Assembly (NCBI RefSeq): GCF_025165815.1
Contig: NZ_JAFFZE010000015.1
Span: 62,001 to 126,000, forward strand
DNA: 64,000 nucleotides
Source: Actinophytocola gossypii
GTDB lineage: Bacteria; Actinomycetota; Actinomycetes; Mycobacteriales; Pseudonocardiaceae
Reading direction: 5' to 3'
Part shown: positions 34,918 through 45,581 of the stretch, one piece after another
Layout: each line of letters starts with the position of its first letter
Position numbering within the stretch: position 1 is the first letter of the stretch
Position numbers and translations under genes: made by a program
Notes under the pieces: generated by a model
The model's input: the letters and a program-made list of their open reading frames with translations, nothing else
Told to the model about the DNA's origin: nothing
The model's database searches: none

Positions 34918-35751
34918 ATGTCGTTGACCCCCGCTGACGTGCACAACGTCGCGTTCAGCAAGCCTCCCATTGGCAAGCGGGGCTACAACGAGGACGAGGT
35001 GGACGCGTTCCTCGACCTGGTCGAGGTCGAGCTGTCCCGCCTGATCGAGGAGAACAACGACCTGCGTGCGCAGGTCGAGCAGCTCGACTCGCAGCTCGAG
35101 TCGGCGCGTGCCGACATCGAGGACGCGAGCCGAGGTGTCGCTCCCGCGCCGGCTCCGGAGCCTCGACGCCTGACGCCGGTGCCGCCGCCGAGCGCACTCG
35201 AGCAGACCTCGCCCGGCCAGGCGGGTGGCGATCATCACGTACAGGCCGCGAAGGTGCTCGGCCTGGCCCAGGAGATGGCCGACCGCCTCACCGGCGAGGC
35301 CAAGGCCGAGTCCGACGGCATGCTGTCCGAGGCGCGCACCAAGTCCGAGCAGCTCCTGTCCGAGGCCAGGGCGAAGTCGGACACCATGGTCAACGAGGCC
35401 CGCACCAGGGCCGAGACGATGCTCAACGACGCGCGTACCCGGGCGGAGTCCCTGGAACGCCAGGCCCGCGACAAGGCCACGGCGCTGGAACGCGACGCGC
35501 AGCGTCAGCACACCGAGGTCCTCGGCCAGGTGCAGACCGAACGCACCGCGCTCGAGAAGAAGATCGACGAGCTGCGCACGTTCGAACGCGAGTACCGCAC
35601 CCGGTTGAAGATGCTGCTCGAGTCCAGCCTCCGCGAACTCGGCGACCGGGGTCCGGCCGCACCGTCCAGCCCGTCGTCGGAAGGCGGCAGTCGATCGTCG
35701 AGTAGTCAGCAGGGCTACGCGTTCGGTCCCCGCGCCGCCGAGGCCGGCTGA
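34918..35751 (+). CDS. divIVA: Polar growth scaffold DivIVA (Wag31)
   Basis: 277 residues. The N-terminal domain [16 protein letters not shown] binds negatively curved membrane at poles and septa. A short coiled coil, a Pro-rich linker (about 75-100) and a long coiled coil with 11-residue repeats of the type [11 protein letters not shown] (about 120-220) follow. It organises polar cell-wall growth. The ATG at 34918 follows GAGGTGATCGA. It marks the downstream end of the division cluster. Confidence 0.96.
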   Translation: MSLTPADVHNVAFSKPPIGKRGYNEDEVDAFLDLVEVELSRLIEENNDLRAQVEQLDSQLESARADIEDASRGVAPAPAPEPRRLTPVPPPSALEQTSPGQAGGDHHVQAAKVLGLAQEMADRLTGEAKAESDGMLSEARTKSEQLLSEARAKSDTMVNEARTRAETMLNDARTRAESLERQARDKATALERDAQRQHTEVLGQVQTERTALEKKIDELRTFEREYRTRLKMLLESSLRELGDRGPAAPSSPSSEGGSRSSSSQQGYAFGPRAAEAG

Positions 35752-35780
35752 CCCGTCCACGCGCCCGCACTGGGGTTCCC

Positions 35781-36356
35781 GTGCTCTACATCGTCCTGGC
35801 CCTGGTGCTGGCCGCGTTCGGTCTGCTGATCGCCGCACTCACGACCGCGAACACCGTCTGGGCGTGGATCTCGGTGACGATCAGCGTGGTGGCCGCCGCG
35901 CTGCTCATCGCGGACTGGGTCGGCACCCGCCGCCGCGCCGGCTCGATGACCGCGCCCGCGTCGGCCGCGCCGCCTCGCGCCCCCACGGCGCCTGAGGAGC
36001 CCCGCGACCCCGTGCGGGACTTCGAGCAGGTCCACGAGCGCGGACCGGAGCCCGAGCCGATCCCGCTGGTCGAGCAGACCGTCCAGCACGAGCGCTTCCC
36101 GGCCCTGCCCCCGCCCGACGAGGAGCCGGGGGAGGAGGCCACCGACGCGTCGGACCTGCTGGTGGTCTCCGAGCTGACCATCGAGGTCCGGGTGGTGGAC
36201 GAGCACCCCCGCTACCACCTCGGCTCGTGCGCGTGGCTCAAGGACAAGGCCACCCTGCCGCTGCCGGTCAACGAGGCCCGCCAGCTGGGGTTCACCCCCT
36301 GCGCCTACTGCGGCCCGGACGCCGTCCTCGCCGCCCGCCACCGCGCCGCCCGTTAA
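35781..36356 (+). CDS. Two-span membrane protein with Ada/TNase-tail-type zinc motif
   Basis: 191 residues. Two N-terminal transmembrane helices (about 2-22 and 27-45), a Pro/Glu-rich linker (55-125), then a small domain with H146-x3-C150 and a later C174-x2-C177 (GFTPCAYCGPD). This spacing is the zinc-binding pattern seen in Ada N-termini and in thermonuclease C-terminal tails. Function unknown. The start is the GTG at 35781, 30 bp after divIVA. The stop overlaps the convergent small gene (TTAA, 36353-36356). Confidence 0.8.
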   Translation: MLYIVLALVLAAFGLLIAALTTANTVWAWISVTISVVAAALLIADWVGTRRRAGSMTAPASAAPPRAPTAPEEPRDPVRDFEQVHERGPEPEPIPLVEQTVQHERFPALPPPDEEPGEEATDASDLLVVSELTIEVRVVDEHPRYHLGSCAWLKDKATLPLPVNEARQLGFTPCAYCGPDAVLAARHRAAR

Positions 36357-36538
36357 GGCAGCCAATCGTCGTCCTCGCCGATCACCGCCGGGCTCGCCGG
36401 CTGGTCCTCGCCCCAGAAGTCGTCCTCCGGTTCCGGGAGGTATCGGGAGGGCGGGCGCACCAGGTCTTCCTCGGGGTTCTCCACCACCTGCCGGAAGGCC
36501 CGCAGGAACATGCCGAACCCGGATGTCATCCCCATCAC
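36353..36538 (-). CDS. Small acidic protein of unknown function
   Basis: 61 residues. A short helix (MMGMTSGFGMFLRAFRQVVE) precedes an acidic tail ending GEDDDWLP. It is short, but it fills the gap convergently to the upstream gene with a 4-bp stop overlap and the reading frame has no competing gene. The start is the GTG at 36538 or the ATG at 36535. I recognise no family. It could be a divIVA- or membrane-associated small protein, but that is only a guess from location. Confidence 0.55.
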   Translation of the reverse strand: MMGMTSGFGMFLRAFRQVVENPEEDLVRPPSRYLPEPEDDFWGEDQPASPAVIGEDDDWLP

Positions 36539-36610
36539 CCCGCCACCCAGGGTACCGGCCTCGCCCCGCCCGGCGGTGAAGTCGGTTGCCGGGGTGGTTA
36601 CGCTTGTCTC

Positions 36611-36806
36611 AGTGGTGTTGATCCGGCCATCACCGGGGAGCCTCCGGAAGAACGGGCCCGCGCGGGCCTCAGTAGAACCGGACGGGTAGGCCCGTCACAG
36701 CCGAAACGAGTGGCCGTCGCCGGAGCGCGACGGCAAACGGGGTGGTACCGCGGCGTTCGTCGTCCCCGTGTCGTAGCGCACGAGGGAACCGAACCGCGAG
36801 GAAACC
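36611..36806 (+). ncRNA. Isoleucine T-box riboswitch, translational type, short stem I
   Basis: Immediately upstream of ileS. The short stem I pairs GGTG (36613-36616) with CACC (36631-36634) around an ATC codon at 36621-36623, the isoleucine specifier. The antisequestrator carries the T-box sequence TGGTACCGCGG (36743-36753), whose TGGT binds the ACCA end of uncharged tRNA. CGCGG (36749-36753) is complementary to CCGCG (36794-36798) next to the ribosome-binding GAGG, so charged tRNA would leave the start site masked. A -10 TACGCT at 36599-36604 sets the start. Confidence 0.93.
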
Positions 36807-39800
36807 ATGGCATACCCCAAGGCGAACCTGGGCACCGGAGAGGCCGTTCCGGCCCAGCCGTCCTTCCCCACGCTCGAGCTGGCCGTGCTCGACTACTGGG
36901 AGTCCGACCACACCTTCCCTGCCTCCGTCGACGCGCGCCCCGCCGGCACCAACGGCGCGAACGAGTTCGTCTTCTACGACGGCCCCCCGTTCGCCAACGG
37001 CCTCCCGCACTACGGGCACCTGCTCACCGGCTACGTCAAGGACGTCGTCCCGCGCTACCAGACCATGCGCGGCAAGCACGTCGAGCGCCGGTTCGGCTGG
37101 GACTGCCACGGCCTCCCGGCCGAGTTCGAGGCCGAACAGCAGCTCGGCATCAAGACCAAGGCCGAGATCGAGGAGATGGGCGTCGCCGAGTTCAACGACG
37201 CCTGCCGGACCTCCGTCCTCCAGTACACCGGCGCCTGGCGCGACTACGTCACCCGCCAGGCCCGCTGGGTCGACTTCGACAACGACTACAAGACGCTCGA
37301 CCTCGACTTCATGGAAAGCGTCATGTGGGCGTTCAAGTCCTTGTGGGACAAGGGCTTGATCTACGAGGGCCACCGCGTCCTCTGGTACTGCTGGCGCTGC
37401 GAGACCCCGCTGTCCAACACCGAGACCCGGATGGACGACGTCTACCTCGACCGGCAGGACCCCGCGGTCACCGTGGGCCTGCGACTGGAGACCGGGGAGC
37501 TCGCCCTGGTCTGGACGACCACGCCGTGGACGCTGCCGTCCAACCTCGCCATGGCCGTGCACCCGGACGTCGACTACGTGACCGTGGAACACGAGGGCGA
37601 GCGCTACGTCCTCGCCGAGGCGCGGGTCGCCGCCTACGCCCGCGAGCTGGGGGAGGCCCCGCCCGTCCTGGCCCGGTTCAAGGGCGCGGACCTGCTCGGC
37701 CGCCGCTACACCCCGCCGTTCGACTTCTTCGCCGGGACCGAGAACGCCCACCAGGTCCTGGCGGCCGACTACGTCACCACCGAGGACGGCACCGGCATCG
37801 TGCACATCGCGCCGGCCTACGGTGAGGAGGACAAGGTCGTCACCGACGCGGCAGGCATCACCCCGGTCACGCCGGTCGACGCGCGCGGCCGGTTCGACGC
37901 GCAGGTCCCGCCGTACGAGGGCATGCACGTCTTCGACGCCAACGGCCAGATCATCCGCGACCTGCGCGCCACCGGCACCGTGCTGCGGCACGAGACCTAC
38001 GACCACCCGTACCCGCACTGCTGGCGTTGCGGCAACCCGCTGATCCAGCGCGCGGTCTCGTCCTGGTTCGTCGCGGTGACCAAGTTCCGCGACCGGATGG
38101 TCGAGCTGAACCAGGAGATCAACTGGGTGCCAGGGCACGTCCGGGACGGCCAGTTCGGCAAGTGGCTGGAGAACGCCCGCGACTGGTCGATCTCCCGCAA
38201 CCGGTACTGGGGATCCCCGATCCCGGTCTGGACCTCGGACGACCCGGCCTACCCCCGGGTCGACGTGTACGGCTCGCTCGACGAGCTGGAGCGCGACTTC
38301 GGGGTGCGGCCGGCCGACCTGCACCGCCCGCACATCGACGAGCTGACCCGGCCCAACCCGGACGACCCGACCGGGAACTCCACCATGCGCCGGGTGCCGG
38401 AGGTGCTGGACTGCTGGTTCGAGTCCGGGTCGATGCCCTACGCGCAGGTGCACTACCCGTTCGAGAACCGCGAGTGGTTCGAGCACCACTACCCGGGCGA
38501 CTTCATCGTCGAGTACAACGGGCAGACCCGCGGCTGGTTCTACACCATGCACGTGCTCGCCACCGCGCTGTTCGACCGGCCGGCGTTCCGCAACTGCGTC
38601 GCGCACGGGATCGTGCTCGGCGACGACGGGCAGAAGATGTCCAAGTCGCGCAAGAACTACCCGGACGTGAACGAGGTCTTCGCCCGCGACGGCTCGGACG
38701 CGATGCGCTGGTTCCTGATGTCCTCGCCGATCCTGCGCGGCGGCGACCTGGTGGTGACCGAGCGCGGCATCCGCGACGCGGTGCGCCAGGCCGTGCTGCC
38801 GCTGTGGAACACCTGGTACTTCCTCGCCCTGTACGCGAACGTCGAGGGCGTGTCCGGCACCTGGCGGACCGACTCGCCGCACGTGCTGGACCGGTACGTG
38901 CTGGCCAAGACGCACTCGCTGGTCGCGTCGACCACCGAGGCGCTGGACCGGTACGACCTGTCCGGGGCGTGCGCCGGGGTGCGGGAGTTCCTGGAGGCGC
39001 TGACCAACTGGTACGTGCGCCGCTCGCGGGACCGCTTCTGGGCGGGCGACCGGGACGCGATCGACACCCTGCACACCGTGCTGGAGGTCGTGTCGCGGGT
39101 GACGGCGCCGCTGCTGCCGCTGACCACCGAGGCGGTGTGGCGCGGTCTGACCGGCGAGCGCTCGGTGCACCTCGCGGACTGGCCGTCGGCGAACGCGGTG
39201 CCGGCCGACGACGCCCTGGTCACCGCGATGGACCGGGTGCGCCAGGTCTGCTCGGCCGCGCTCGCGCTGCGCAAGTCCAACAAGCTGCGGGTGCGGCTGC
39301 CGCTGGCGTCGCTCGTCGTGGCCGCCGCCGATGCCGACGTGCTGGCGCCGTTCACCGAGCTGATCGCCGACGAGGTCAACGTCAAGGACGTGTCGTTGAC
39401 CACCGACGTCGCCGCGCACGGCCGGTTCGAGCTGGTGGTGAACGCGCGGGCGTGCGGGCCGCGGCTCGGCGCGGACACCCAGAAGGTGATCCGCGCGGTC
39501 AAGGCGGGCGAATGGACCACCTCCGGCGACTCGGTGGTGGCCGCGGGCATCGAGCTGCTGGCCGGCGAGTACCAGCGCCGGCTGGTGGCGACCGACACCG
39601 GCGCGACCGCGGAACTGCCGGCCAGCTCGGGCCTGGTCGTCCTGGACACCGAGGTGACCCCGGAGCTGGAGGCCGAGGGCCTGGCCCGCGACCTGGTGCG
39701 CGTGGTGCAACAGGCGCGCCGCGAGGCCGGCCTGGACGTGGCCGACCGGATCGCGCTGACCGTGCAGGCCCCACCGGCGGTGACCGAGGCCGCCCGCGCG

Positions 39801-39920
39801 CACGAGCGTTTCCTGGCGAGCGAGACCCTCGCCGAGACGGTGTCCTACGCCGACACGTCCGCCTTCACCGGCACCGTCGGCGACGGCGTCCAGGTCGCCG
39901 TCGAGGTCCGGAAGGTCTGA
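36807..39920 (+). CDS. ileS: Isoleucyl-tRNA synthetase, eukaryote-like type 2
   Basis: 1037 residues. It charges tRNA-Ile. The HIGH motif is HYGH ([16 protein letters not shown]), the KMSKS loop is [10 protein letters not shown]. The long C-terminal anticodon-binding part and the WDCHGLPAE block match the IleRS2 type, known for low mupirocin sensitivity in other bacteria. The editing domain (CP1) is present. The ATG at 36807 follows GAGGAAACC and is under the T-box. Confidence 0.97.
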   Translation: MAYPKANLGTGEAVPAQPSFPTLELAVLDYWESDHTFPASVDARPAGTNGANEFVFYDGPPFANGLPHYGHLLTGYVKDVVPRYQTMRGKHVERRFGWDCHGLPAEFEAEQQLGIKTKAEIEEMGVAEFNDACRTSVLQYTGAWRDYVTRQARWVDFDNDYKTLDLDFMESVMWAFKSLWDKGLIYEGHRVLWYCWRCETPLSNTETRMDDVYLDRQDPAVTVGLRLETGELALVWTTTPWTLPSNLAMAVHPDVDYVTVEHEGERYVLAEARVAAYARELGEAPPVLARFKGADLLGRRYTPPFDFFAGTENAHQVLAADYVTTEDGTGIVHIAPAYGEEDKVVTDAAGITPVTPVDARGRFDAQVPPYEGMHVFDANGQIIRDLRATGTVLRHETYDHPYPHCWRCGNPLIQRAVSSWFVAVTKFRDRMVELNQEINWVPGHVRDGQFGKWLENARDWSISRNRYWGSPIPVWTSDDPAYPRVDVYGSLDELERDFGVRPADLHRPHIDELTRPNPDDPTGNSTMRRVPEVLDCWFESGSMPYAQVHYPFENREWFEHHYPGDFIVEYNGQTRGWFYTMHVLATALFDRPAFRNCVAHGIVLGDDGQKMSKSRKNYPDVNEVFARDGSDAMRWFLMSSPILRGGDLVVTERGIRDAVRQAVLPLWNTWYFLALYANVEGVSGTWRTDSPHVLDRYVLAKTHSLVASTTEALDRYDLSGACAGVREFLEALTNWYVRRSRDRFWAGDRDAIDTLHTVLEVVSRVTAPLLPLTTEAVWRGLTGERSVHLADWPSANAVPADDALVTAMDRVRQVCSAALALRKSNKLRVRLPLASLVVAAADADVLAPFTELIADEVNVKDVSLTTDVAAHGRFELVVNARACGPRLGADTQKVIRAVKAGEWTTSGDSVVAAGIELLAGEYQRRLVATDTGATAELPASSGLVVLDTEVTPELEAEGLARDLVRVVQQARREAGLDVADRIALTVQAPPAVTEAARAHERFLASETLAETVSYADTSAFTGTVGDGVQVAVEVRKV

Positions 39921-39926
39921 CGGGAG

Positions 39927-41125
39927 ATGGCGGTGTCGGCGACGCTGGCGGCCCATCAGGTCGTCGAGGAGCGGCGGCGGGCCGGGTTGCCGGTGCTGCC
40001 GATGTCGTTCGGGCAGGCCGGGGTGCCGGTGCACCCGCTGTTGGCCGAGGCGCTCGCCGCCGCGGCCGGGCGCAACGCCTACGGCCCGGTCGCCGGCGAC
40101 CCCGCCGTGCGCGAGGCCGCGGCGGGCTGGTGGACCCGTCGCGGCGTGCCGACCGAGCCCGAGCAGGTCGTGTGCGGGCCGGGCAGCAAGGCCCTGCTGT
40201 ACGCGACCCTGCTCGCCGCGGGCGGCGACGTGGTCCTGCCGCGTCCGAGTTGGGTCTCCTACGCCCAGCAGGCCGCGCTCACCGGCCACCGGGCGGTCCA
40301 CGTGCCGACCAGGCCCGGCGAGGGCGGCGTCCCCGACCCGGACCGGCTCGCCGACGCCGTGCGCGCCGCGGACCGGCCGGTGCGGGCGGTGGTGCTCACC
40401 CTGCCCGACAACCCGACCGGCCGGCTCGCGCAGCCGGAGACCGTCCGCGCGGTCTGCGCCGTGGCCCGCGAGCTCGACCTGACGATCGTCGCCGACGAGA
40501 TCTACCGCGACCTCGCCTACGGCGGCGAGTTCCTCAGCCCGGCCGAGGTAGCCCCGGAACGCACGGTCGTCACCACGGGCCTCAGCAAGAACCTCGCTCT
40601 CGGCGGCTGGCGCCTCGGCGTCGCCCGGTTCCCCGCCGGCCCCCTGCACGATGCGGTCCTGTCGGCGGCGAGCGAGCTGTGGTCGTGCCCGTCCCGGCCG
40701 GTGGAGGCCGCCGCCGCGCTCGCGTTCACCGAGCCGCCCGAGCTGGTGTCCTACGTGGACGATGCCAGGCGCGTCTACGAGCGGATCACCACCGCCGTCG
40801 CCGGCGCGTTCGCCGGCGCCGGTGCCGCGGTCGCACCCCCGCGGGCGGCGTTCTACTGCTACCCGGACCTGTCCCCGCGCCTGTCCGGCGAGACCGGTGC
40901 CGCCGTCGCGCACCGGCTGCTCACCGAGCACGGCCTGGCCGTCCTCCCCGGCGCCGAGTTCGGCGAGCCGGCGTCCTCGCTGTCCTTCCGCGTCGCCACC
41001 GGTCAGCTCACCGGCGACACCGACGACCAGCGCCGCGAGGTGCTGGCCGCCGCCGAACCCCTGGACGCCCCCTGGGTGGCGGCATCGCTGGACCGCCTCG
41101 CCGGCGTGCTCGGCGCGGTCCTGCG

Positions 41126-41129
<4 letters not shown>
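39927..41129 (+). CDS. PLP-dependent class I/II aminotransferase
   Basis: 400 residues. LPDNPTGRL, VADEIYRDLAYGG and the PLP lysine in GLSKNLALGGWRLG mark a fold-type I aminotransferase of the aspartate or aromatic group. The true amino acid substrate is unclear. It starts 6 bp after ileS, so it could be read through from the T-box transcript, which would make a role in branched-chain or related amino acid balance possible, but that is inference. Its stop overlaps the DUF167 gene (GTGA). Confidence 0.9.
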
Positions 41130-42444
<1,315 letters not shown>

Positions 42445-42482
42445 CATTCGTCGGTAGTCGCCAGCCGAAACCGGAGGTACGC

Positions 42483-43970
42483 GTGTCCCCCGAGCTCACC
42501 ACCGTGCTCGGGGTCGTGGCCGCCGTCCTGCTCGTGGCCGTGCTCGCGGTGCGGGTCTCGGTGCGACTCGGGTTCCCGTCGCTGCTGCTGTTCCTGGCGA
42601 TCGGCGTCCTGCTCGGCGAGGCCGGCATCGGCATCGAGTTCGAGAACGCGGCGCTCACCGAGTCGCTCGGACTCGCCGCTCTGGTGCTGATCCTCACCGA
42701 GGGCGGGCTGTCCACCCGCTGGTCGCAGGTCAAGACCTCGCTGTGGCCGGGGATCCTGCTGTCCACTCTGGCCGTCTGGCTGAGCATCGCGGTCACCGGC
42801 GCCGCGCTGCACTGGCTGCTGGGCCTCGACTGGCGGATCGCCCTGCTGTGGGGAGCGGTGCTCGCCTCGACCGACGCCGCCGCCGTGTTCAGCGTGCTGC
42901 GCAACGTCGCCGTGAGCCGGCGGCTGGTCGGCGCGCTCGAGCTGGAGTCCGGGATGAACGACGCCGCCGCCTACATGGCGGTGGTGCTGCTCGCGTCCGA
43001 CATCGCGTTCACCTGGAGCGTGCCGCTGGTGATGGTCTACCAGCTGGTCGTCGGCGGCGTGACCGGGATCGTGCTCGGCCGGCTCGCCGCGGCCGCGCTG
43101 CGCAGAGCCGCCCTGCCGGCCACCGGCCTGTATCCGCTCGCGACGGTCGCGGTGTCGATGCTCGCGTACTCCTGCGGGTCGATGCTGGGGGCTTCCGGGC
43201 TGCTGGCGGCGTATGTGTCCGCGTTGGTGCTCGGCAACTCCAAGCTGCCGCACCGGACGGACACGCTGTCGTTCGCCGAGGGACTCGGGATCCTGTCGCA
43301 GATCGGGCTGTTCGTGCTGCTCGGCCTGTTCATGTCACCCGATCGGTTGCTCTATGCGGTGGTGCCGGGACTGGTGGCGGGGGCCGTGATCACCCTGCTG
43401 GCGCGGCCGATCTCGGTCGCCGTCGCGGTGGCGCCGTTCCGGATGCCGTGGCGGGAGCAGGTGTTCCTGTCCTGGGCGGGCCTGCGCGGCGCGGTGCCGA
43501 TCGTGCTCGCGACGATCCCGCTCACCGGGGGGATGCCGGGCGCGCAGCGGCTGGTCGACGCGGTGTTCGTGCTGGTCATCGTGCTGACCGTGGTGCAGGG
43601 CAGCACCCTGAATCTGCTGGCCCGACTGCTCGGGCTCAGCCGGGGCGCGCGGTCCCGGGAGGTGCACGTGGACGCCGCGCCGCTGGACGAGCTGGGCGCG
43701 GTGCTGCTGCAGGTGCGGATCCCGCCCGGCTCGAAGTTGCACGGCGTGTACCTGACCGAGCTGCGCCTGCCGATCGGCGCGACGGTGAGCCTGCTGGTGC
43801 GACACGGGAAGGGGCACACGCCGTCGCACGACACCCGCCTGCAGGAGAACGACCAGCTGCTCGTGGTGGCGACCGAGCAGGTCCGGTCGGCCACCGAGCA
43901 CCGGATCCGGGCGGTGGACCGGGCCGGCCGGCTCGCTCGCTGGAAGGGCGAGACCGGCGCGGAGGATTGA
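42483..43970 (+). CDS. Cation/proton antiporter with C-terminal TrkA-C domain (CPA1, K+/H+ type)
   Basis: 495 residues. About twelve transmembrane helices (to residue 390) carry family blocks such as ASTDAAAVFSVLRN and ESGMNDAAAYMAVV. The C-terminal 100 residues form an RCK_C/TrkA-C domain (VRIPPGSKLHGVYLTELRLP ... ENDQLLVVATEQ), as in NhaP2/CvrA potassium/proton antiporters. The ion is inferred. The GTG at 42483 follows GGAGGT at 42473. Confidence 0.9.
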   Translation: MSPELTTVLGVVAAVLLVAVLAVRVSVRLGFPSLLLFLAIGVLLGEAGIGIEFENAALTESLGLAALVLILTEGGLSTRWSQVKTSLWPGILLSTLAVWLSIAVTGAALHWLLGLDWRIALLWGAVLASTDAAAVFSVLRNVAVSRRLVGALELESGMNDAAAYMAVVLLASDIAFTWSVPLVMVYQLVVGGVTGIVLGRLAAAALRRAALPATGLYPLATVAVSMLAYSCGSMLGASGLLAAYVSALVLGNSKLPHRTDTLSFAEGLGILSQIGLFVLLGLFMSPDRLLYAVVPGLVAGAVITLLARPISVAVAVAPFRMPWREQVFLSWAGLRGAVPIVLATIPLTGGMPGAQRLVDAVFVLVIVLTVVQGSTLNLLARLLGLSRGARSREVHVDAAPLDELGAVLLQVRIPPGSKLHGVYLTELRLPIGATVSLLVRHGKGHTPSHDTRLQENDQLLVVATEQVRSATEHRIRAVDRAGRLARWKGETGAED

Positions 43971-43976
43971 CCCGGC

Positions 43977-45380
43977 TCAGTCGGTGAGCAGGTTGATCTG
44001 GCGGATCTTGTTCGTCGCGTCCAGCGCGGCGACCTTGTACGACTCGGCCAGCGTCGGGTAGTTGAACACGGTGTCCACCAGGTAGTCGACCGTGCCGCCG
44101 CAGCCCATCACGGCCTGTCCGATGTGGACCAGCTCGGTGGCGTGCGTGCCGAACACGTGCACCCCGAGCAGCGACCTGTCGTCGGGCGACACCAGCAGCT
44201 TCAGCACGCCGTAGGAGTCGCCGATGATCTGGCCCCTGGCCAGCTCCCGGTACCGGGACACACCGACCTCGAACGGGATCCGCTGCTCGGTCAGCTCGTC
44301 CTCGGTGCGGCCGACGTAGCTGATCTCCGGGATCGTGTACACGCCGATCGGCTGCAGCTCGTGCATCGGGTGCGCCGGGTCGCCGCAGGCGTGGTGCGCG
44401 GCGAGCCTGCCCTGCTCCATCGACGTCGCGGCCAGCGCGGGGAAGCCGATCACGTCGCCGACCGCGTAGATGTTGTCGACCGCCGTGCGGAACTGCGCGT
44501 CCACCGAGATCCGGCCGCGCGCGTCCGCCTCAAGGCCGGCCGCCGGCAGGTCGAGGTGGTCGGTCATGCCCTGCCGGCCCGCCGAGTACATGACCATGTC
44601 GGCGGGGATCTTCTTGCCGCTCTCCAGGATCGCGACTGTGCCCTTGGCGTAGCGCTCGACGGCGGCGACGGTCTCGCCGAACCGGAAGGTCACCGCGAGG
44701 TCGCGCAGGTGGTACTTGAGCGCCTCGACGACCTCGGTGTCGCAGAACTCCAGCATCCGCATCCGCCGCTCGATCACCGTGACCTTGGTGCCGAGCGCGG
44801 CGAACATCGACGCGTACTCGATGCCGATCACCCCGGCTCCGACGACGATCATCGAGCGCGGGATCCGCTCCAGACCGAGGATCCCGTCGGAGTCGATGAT
44901 GGTGTGGTCGTCGAAGTCCACGGTGGACGGCCGGGCCGGCCGGGTGCCGGTGGCGATGACGATCTTGTCGGCGGTGACCGAGCGCTCCTGCCCGCTGCCG
45001 TCGGTCACCTGGACGGTGTTGCGGTCGAGGAAGCGGCCGAGGCCGGGCAGGATCGTGACGTCGTTGCGGGCGAGCTGGGCGCGGATCACGTCGACCTCGC
45101 GGCCGACGACGTGGCTGGTGCGGGCGGTCAGGTCACCGATGGTGATCTCGTCCTTCACCCGGTAGCTCTGCCCGTACAGCTCGCGCTGGTTCATCCCGGT
45201 CAGGTACAGCACCGCCTCGCGCAGCGTCTTGGACGGGATCGTGCCAGTGTTGATGCACACCCCGCCGATCATGTTGCGCCGCTCGATCAGCCCCACCCTG
45301 GCCCCGAGCTTCGCGGCGGCGATCGCCGCCTTCTGCCCACCCGGACCGGAGCCGAGCACCAGCACGTCGAAGTCGCTCAT
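43977..45380 (-). CDS. sthA: Soluble (Si-specific) NAD(P) transhydrogenase SthA
   Basis: 467 residues, flavoprotein of the pyridine nucleotide-disulfide family. The FAD site is [15 protein letters not shown]. The redox motif position reads CINTGT, with Thr replacing the second Cys, the mark of SthA rather than lipoamide dehydrogenase. NAD-binding [13 protein letters not shown] and the late [10 protein letters not shown] are present. It balances NADPH and NADH. The ATG at 45380 is divergent from the SAM riboswitch. Confidence 0.95.
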   Translation of the reverse strand: MSDFDVLVLGSGPGGQKAAIAAAKLGARVGLIERRNMIGGVCINTGTIPSKTLREAVLYLTGMNQRELYGQSYRVKDEITIGDLTARTSHVVGREVDVIRAQLARNDVTILPGLGRFLDRNTVQVTDGSGQERSVTADKIVIATGTRPARPSTVDFDDHTIIDSDGILGLERIPRSMIVVGAGVIGIEYASMFAALGTKVTVIERRMRMLEFCDTEVVEALKYHLRDLAVTFRFGETVAAVERYAKGTVAILESGKKIPADMVMYSAGRQGMTDHLDLPAAGLEADARGRISVDAQFRTAVDNIYAVGDVIGFPALAATSMEQGRLAAHHACGDPAHPMHELQPIGVYTIPEISYVGRTEDELTEQRIPFEVGVSRYRELARGQIIGDSYGVLKLLVSPDDRSLLGVHVFGTHATELVHIGQAVMGCGGTVDYLVDTVFNYPTLAESYKVAALDATNKIRQINLLTD

Positions 45381-45430
45381 GGCCGACAGTCTGGCAATGC
45401 CGCGGCGGGATCGGCTACTCTGCCGACTCG

Positions 45431-45512
45431 AAGGTCATGAGTGTCAGCGCGAAGCCCCGGCTAGCTGACCGGCAACCCTCCTACCGCGGTGGGGTGCCCC
45501 GGGTGAGGACCA
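45431..45512 (+). ncRNA. SAM-IV riboswitch
   Basis: The sequence from GGTCATGAGTGTCAGC (45433) through AAGCCCCGGCTAGCTGACC, GGCAACCCTCC and GGTGGGGTGCCCCGGGTGA to GACC (45508-45511) matches the SAM-IV consensus of actinobacteria almost base for base. P1 pairs GGTC with GACC. It senses S-adenosylmethionine. A -10 TACTCT at 45416-45421 puts transcription start at the base of P1. The 70-nt spacer to the gene holds a probable expression platform: CCTCCG (45516-45521) is complementary to CGGAGG (45569-45574), the ribosome-binding site. Confidence 0.95.
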
Positions 45513-45543
45513 GGCCCTCCGCGAGGTGCGGGCGGGCAAGCGC

Positions 45544-45562
45544 GGACCCCCGGGCGGGGTCC
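45544..45562 (+). promoter_or_regulatory. Hairpin in the riboswitch expression platform
   Basis: GGACCCC (45544-45550) and GGGGTCC (45556-45562) pair perfectly with a 5-nt loop, 20 nt before the start codon and 8 nt before the Shine-Dalgarno GGAGG. There is no U-run, so control is more likely at translation than by termination. Confidence 0.55.
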
Positions 45563-45581
45563 CAGACCCGGAGGCTCCCAG

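Noticed and set aside
43977-45380. Dihydrolipoamide dehydrogenase
   Set aside because: The second redox Cys is Thr (CINTGT), which marks SthA.
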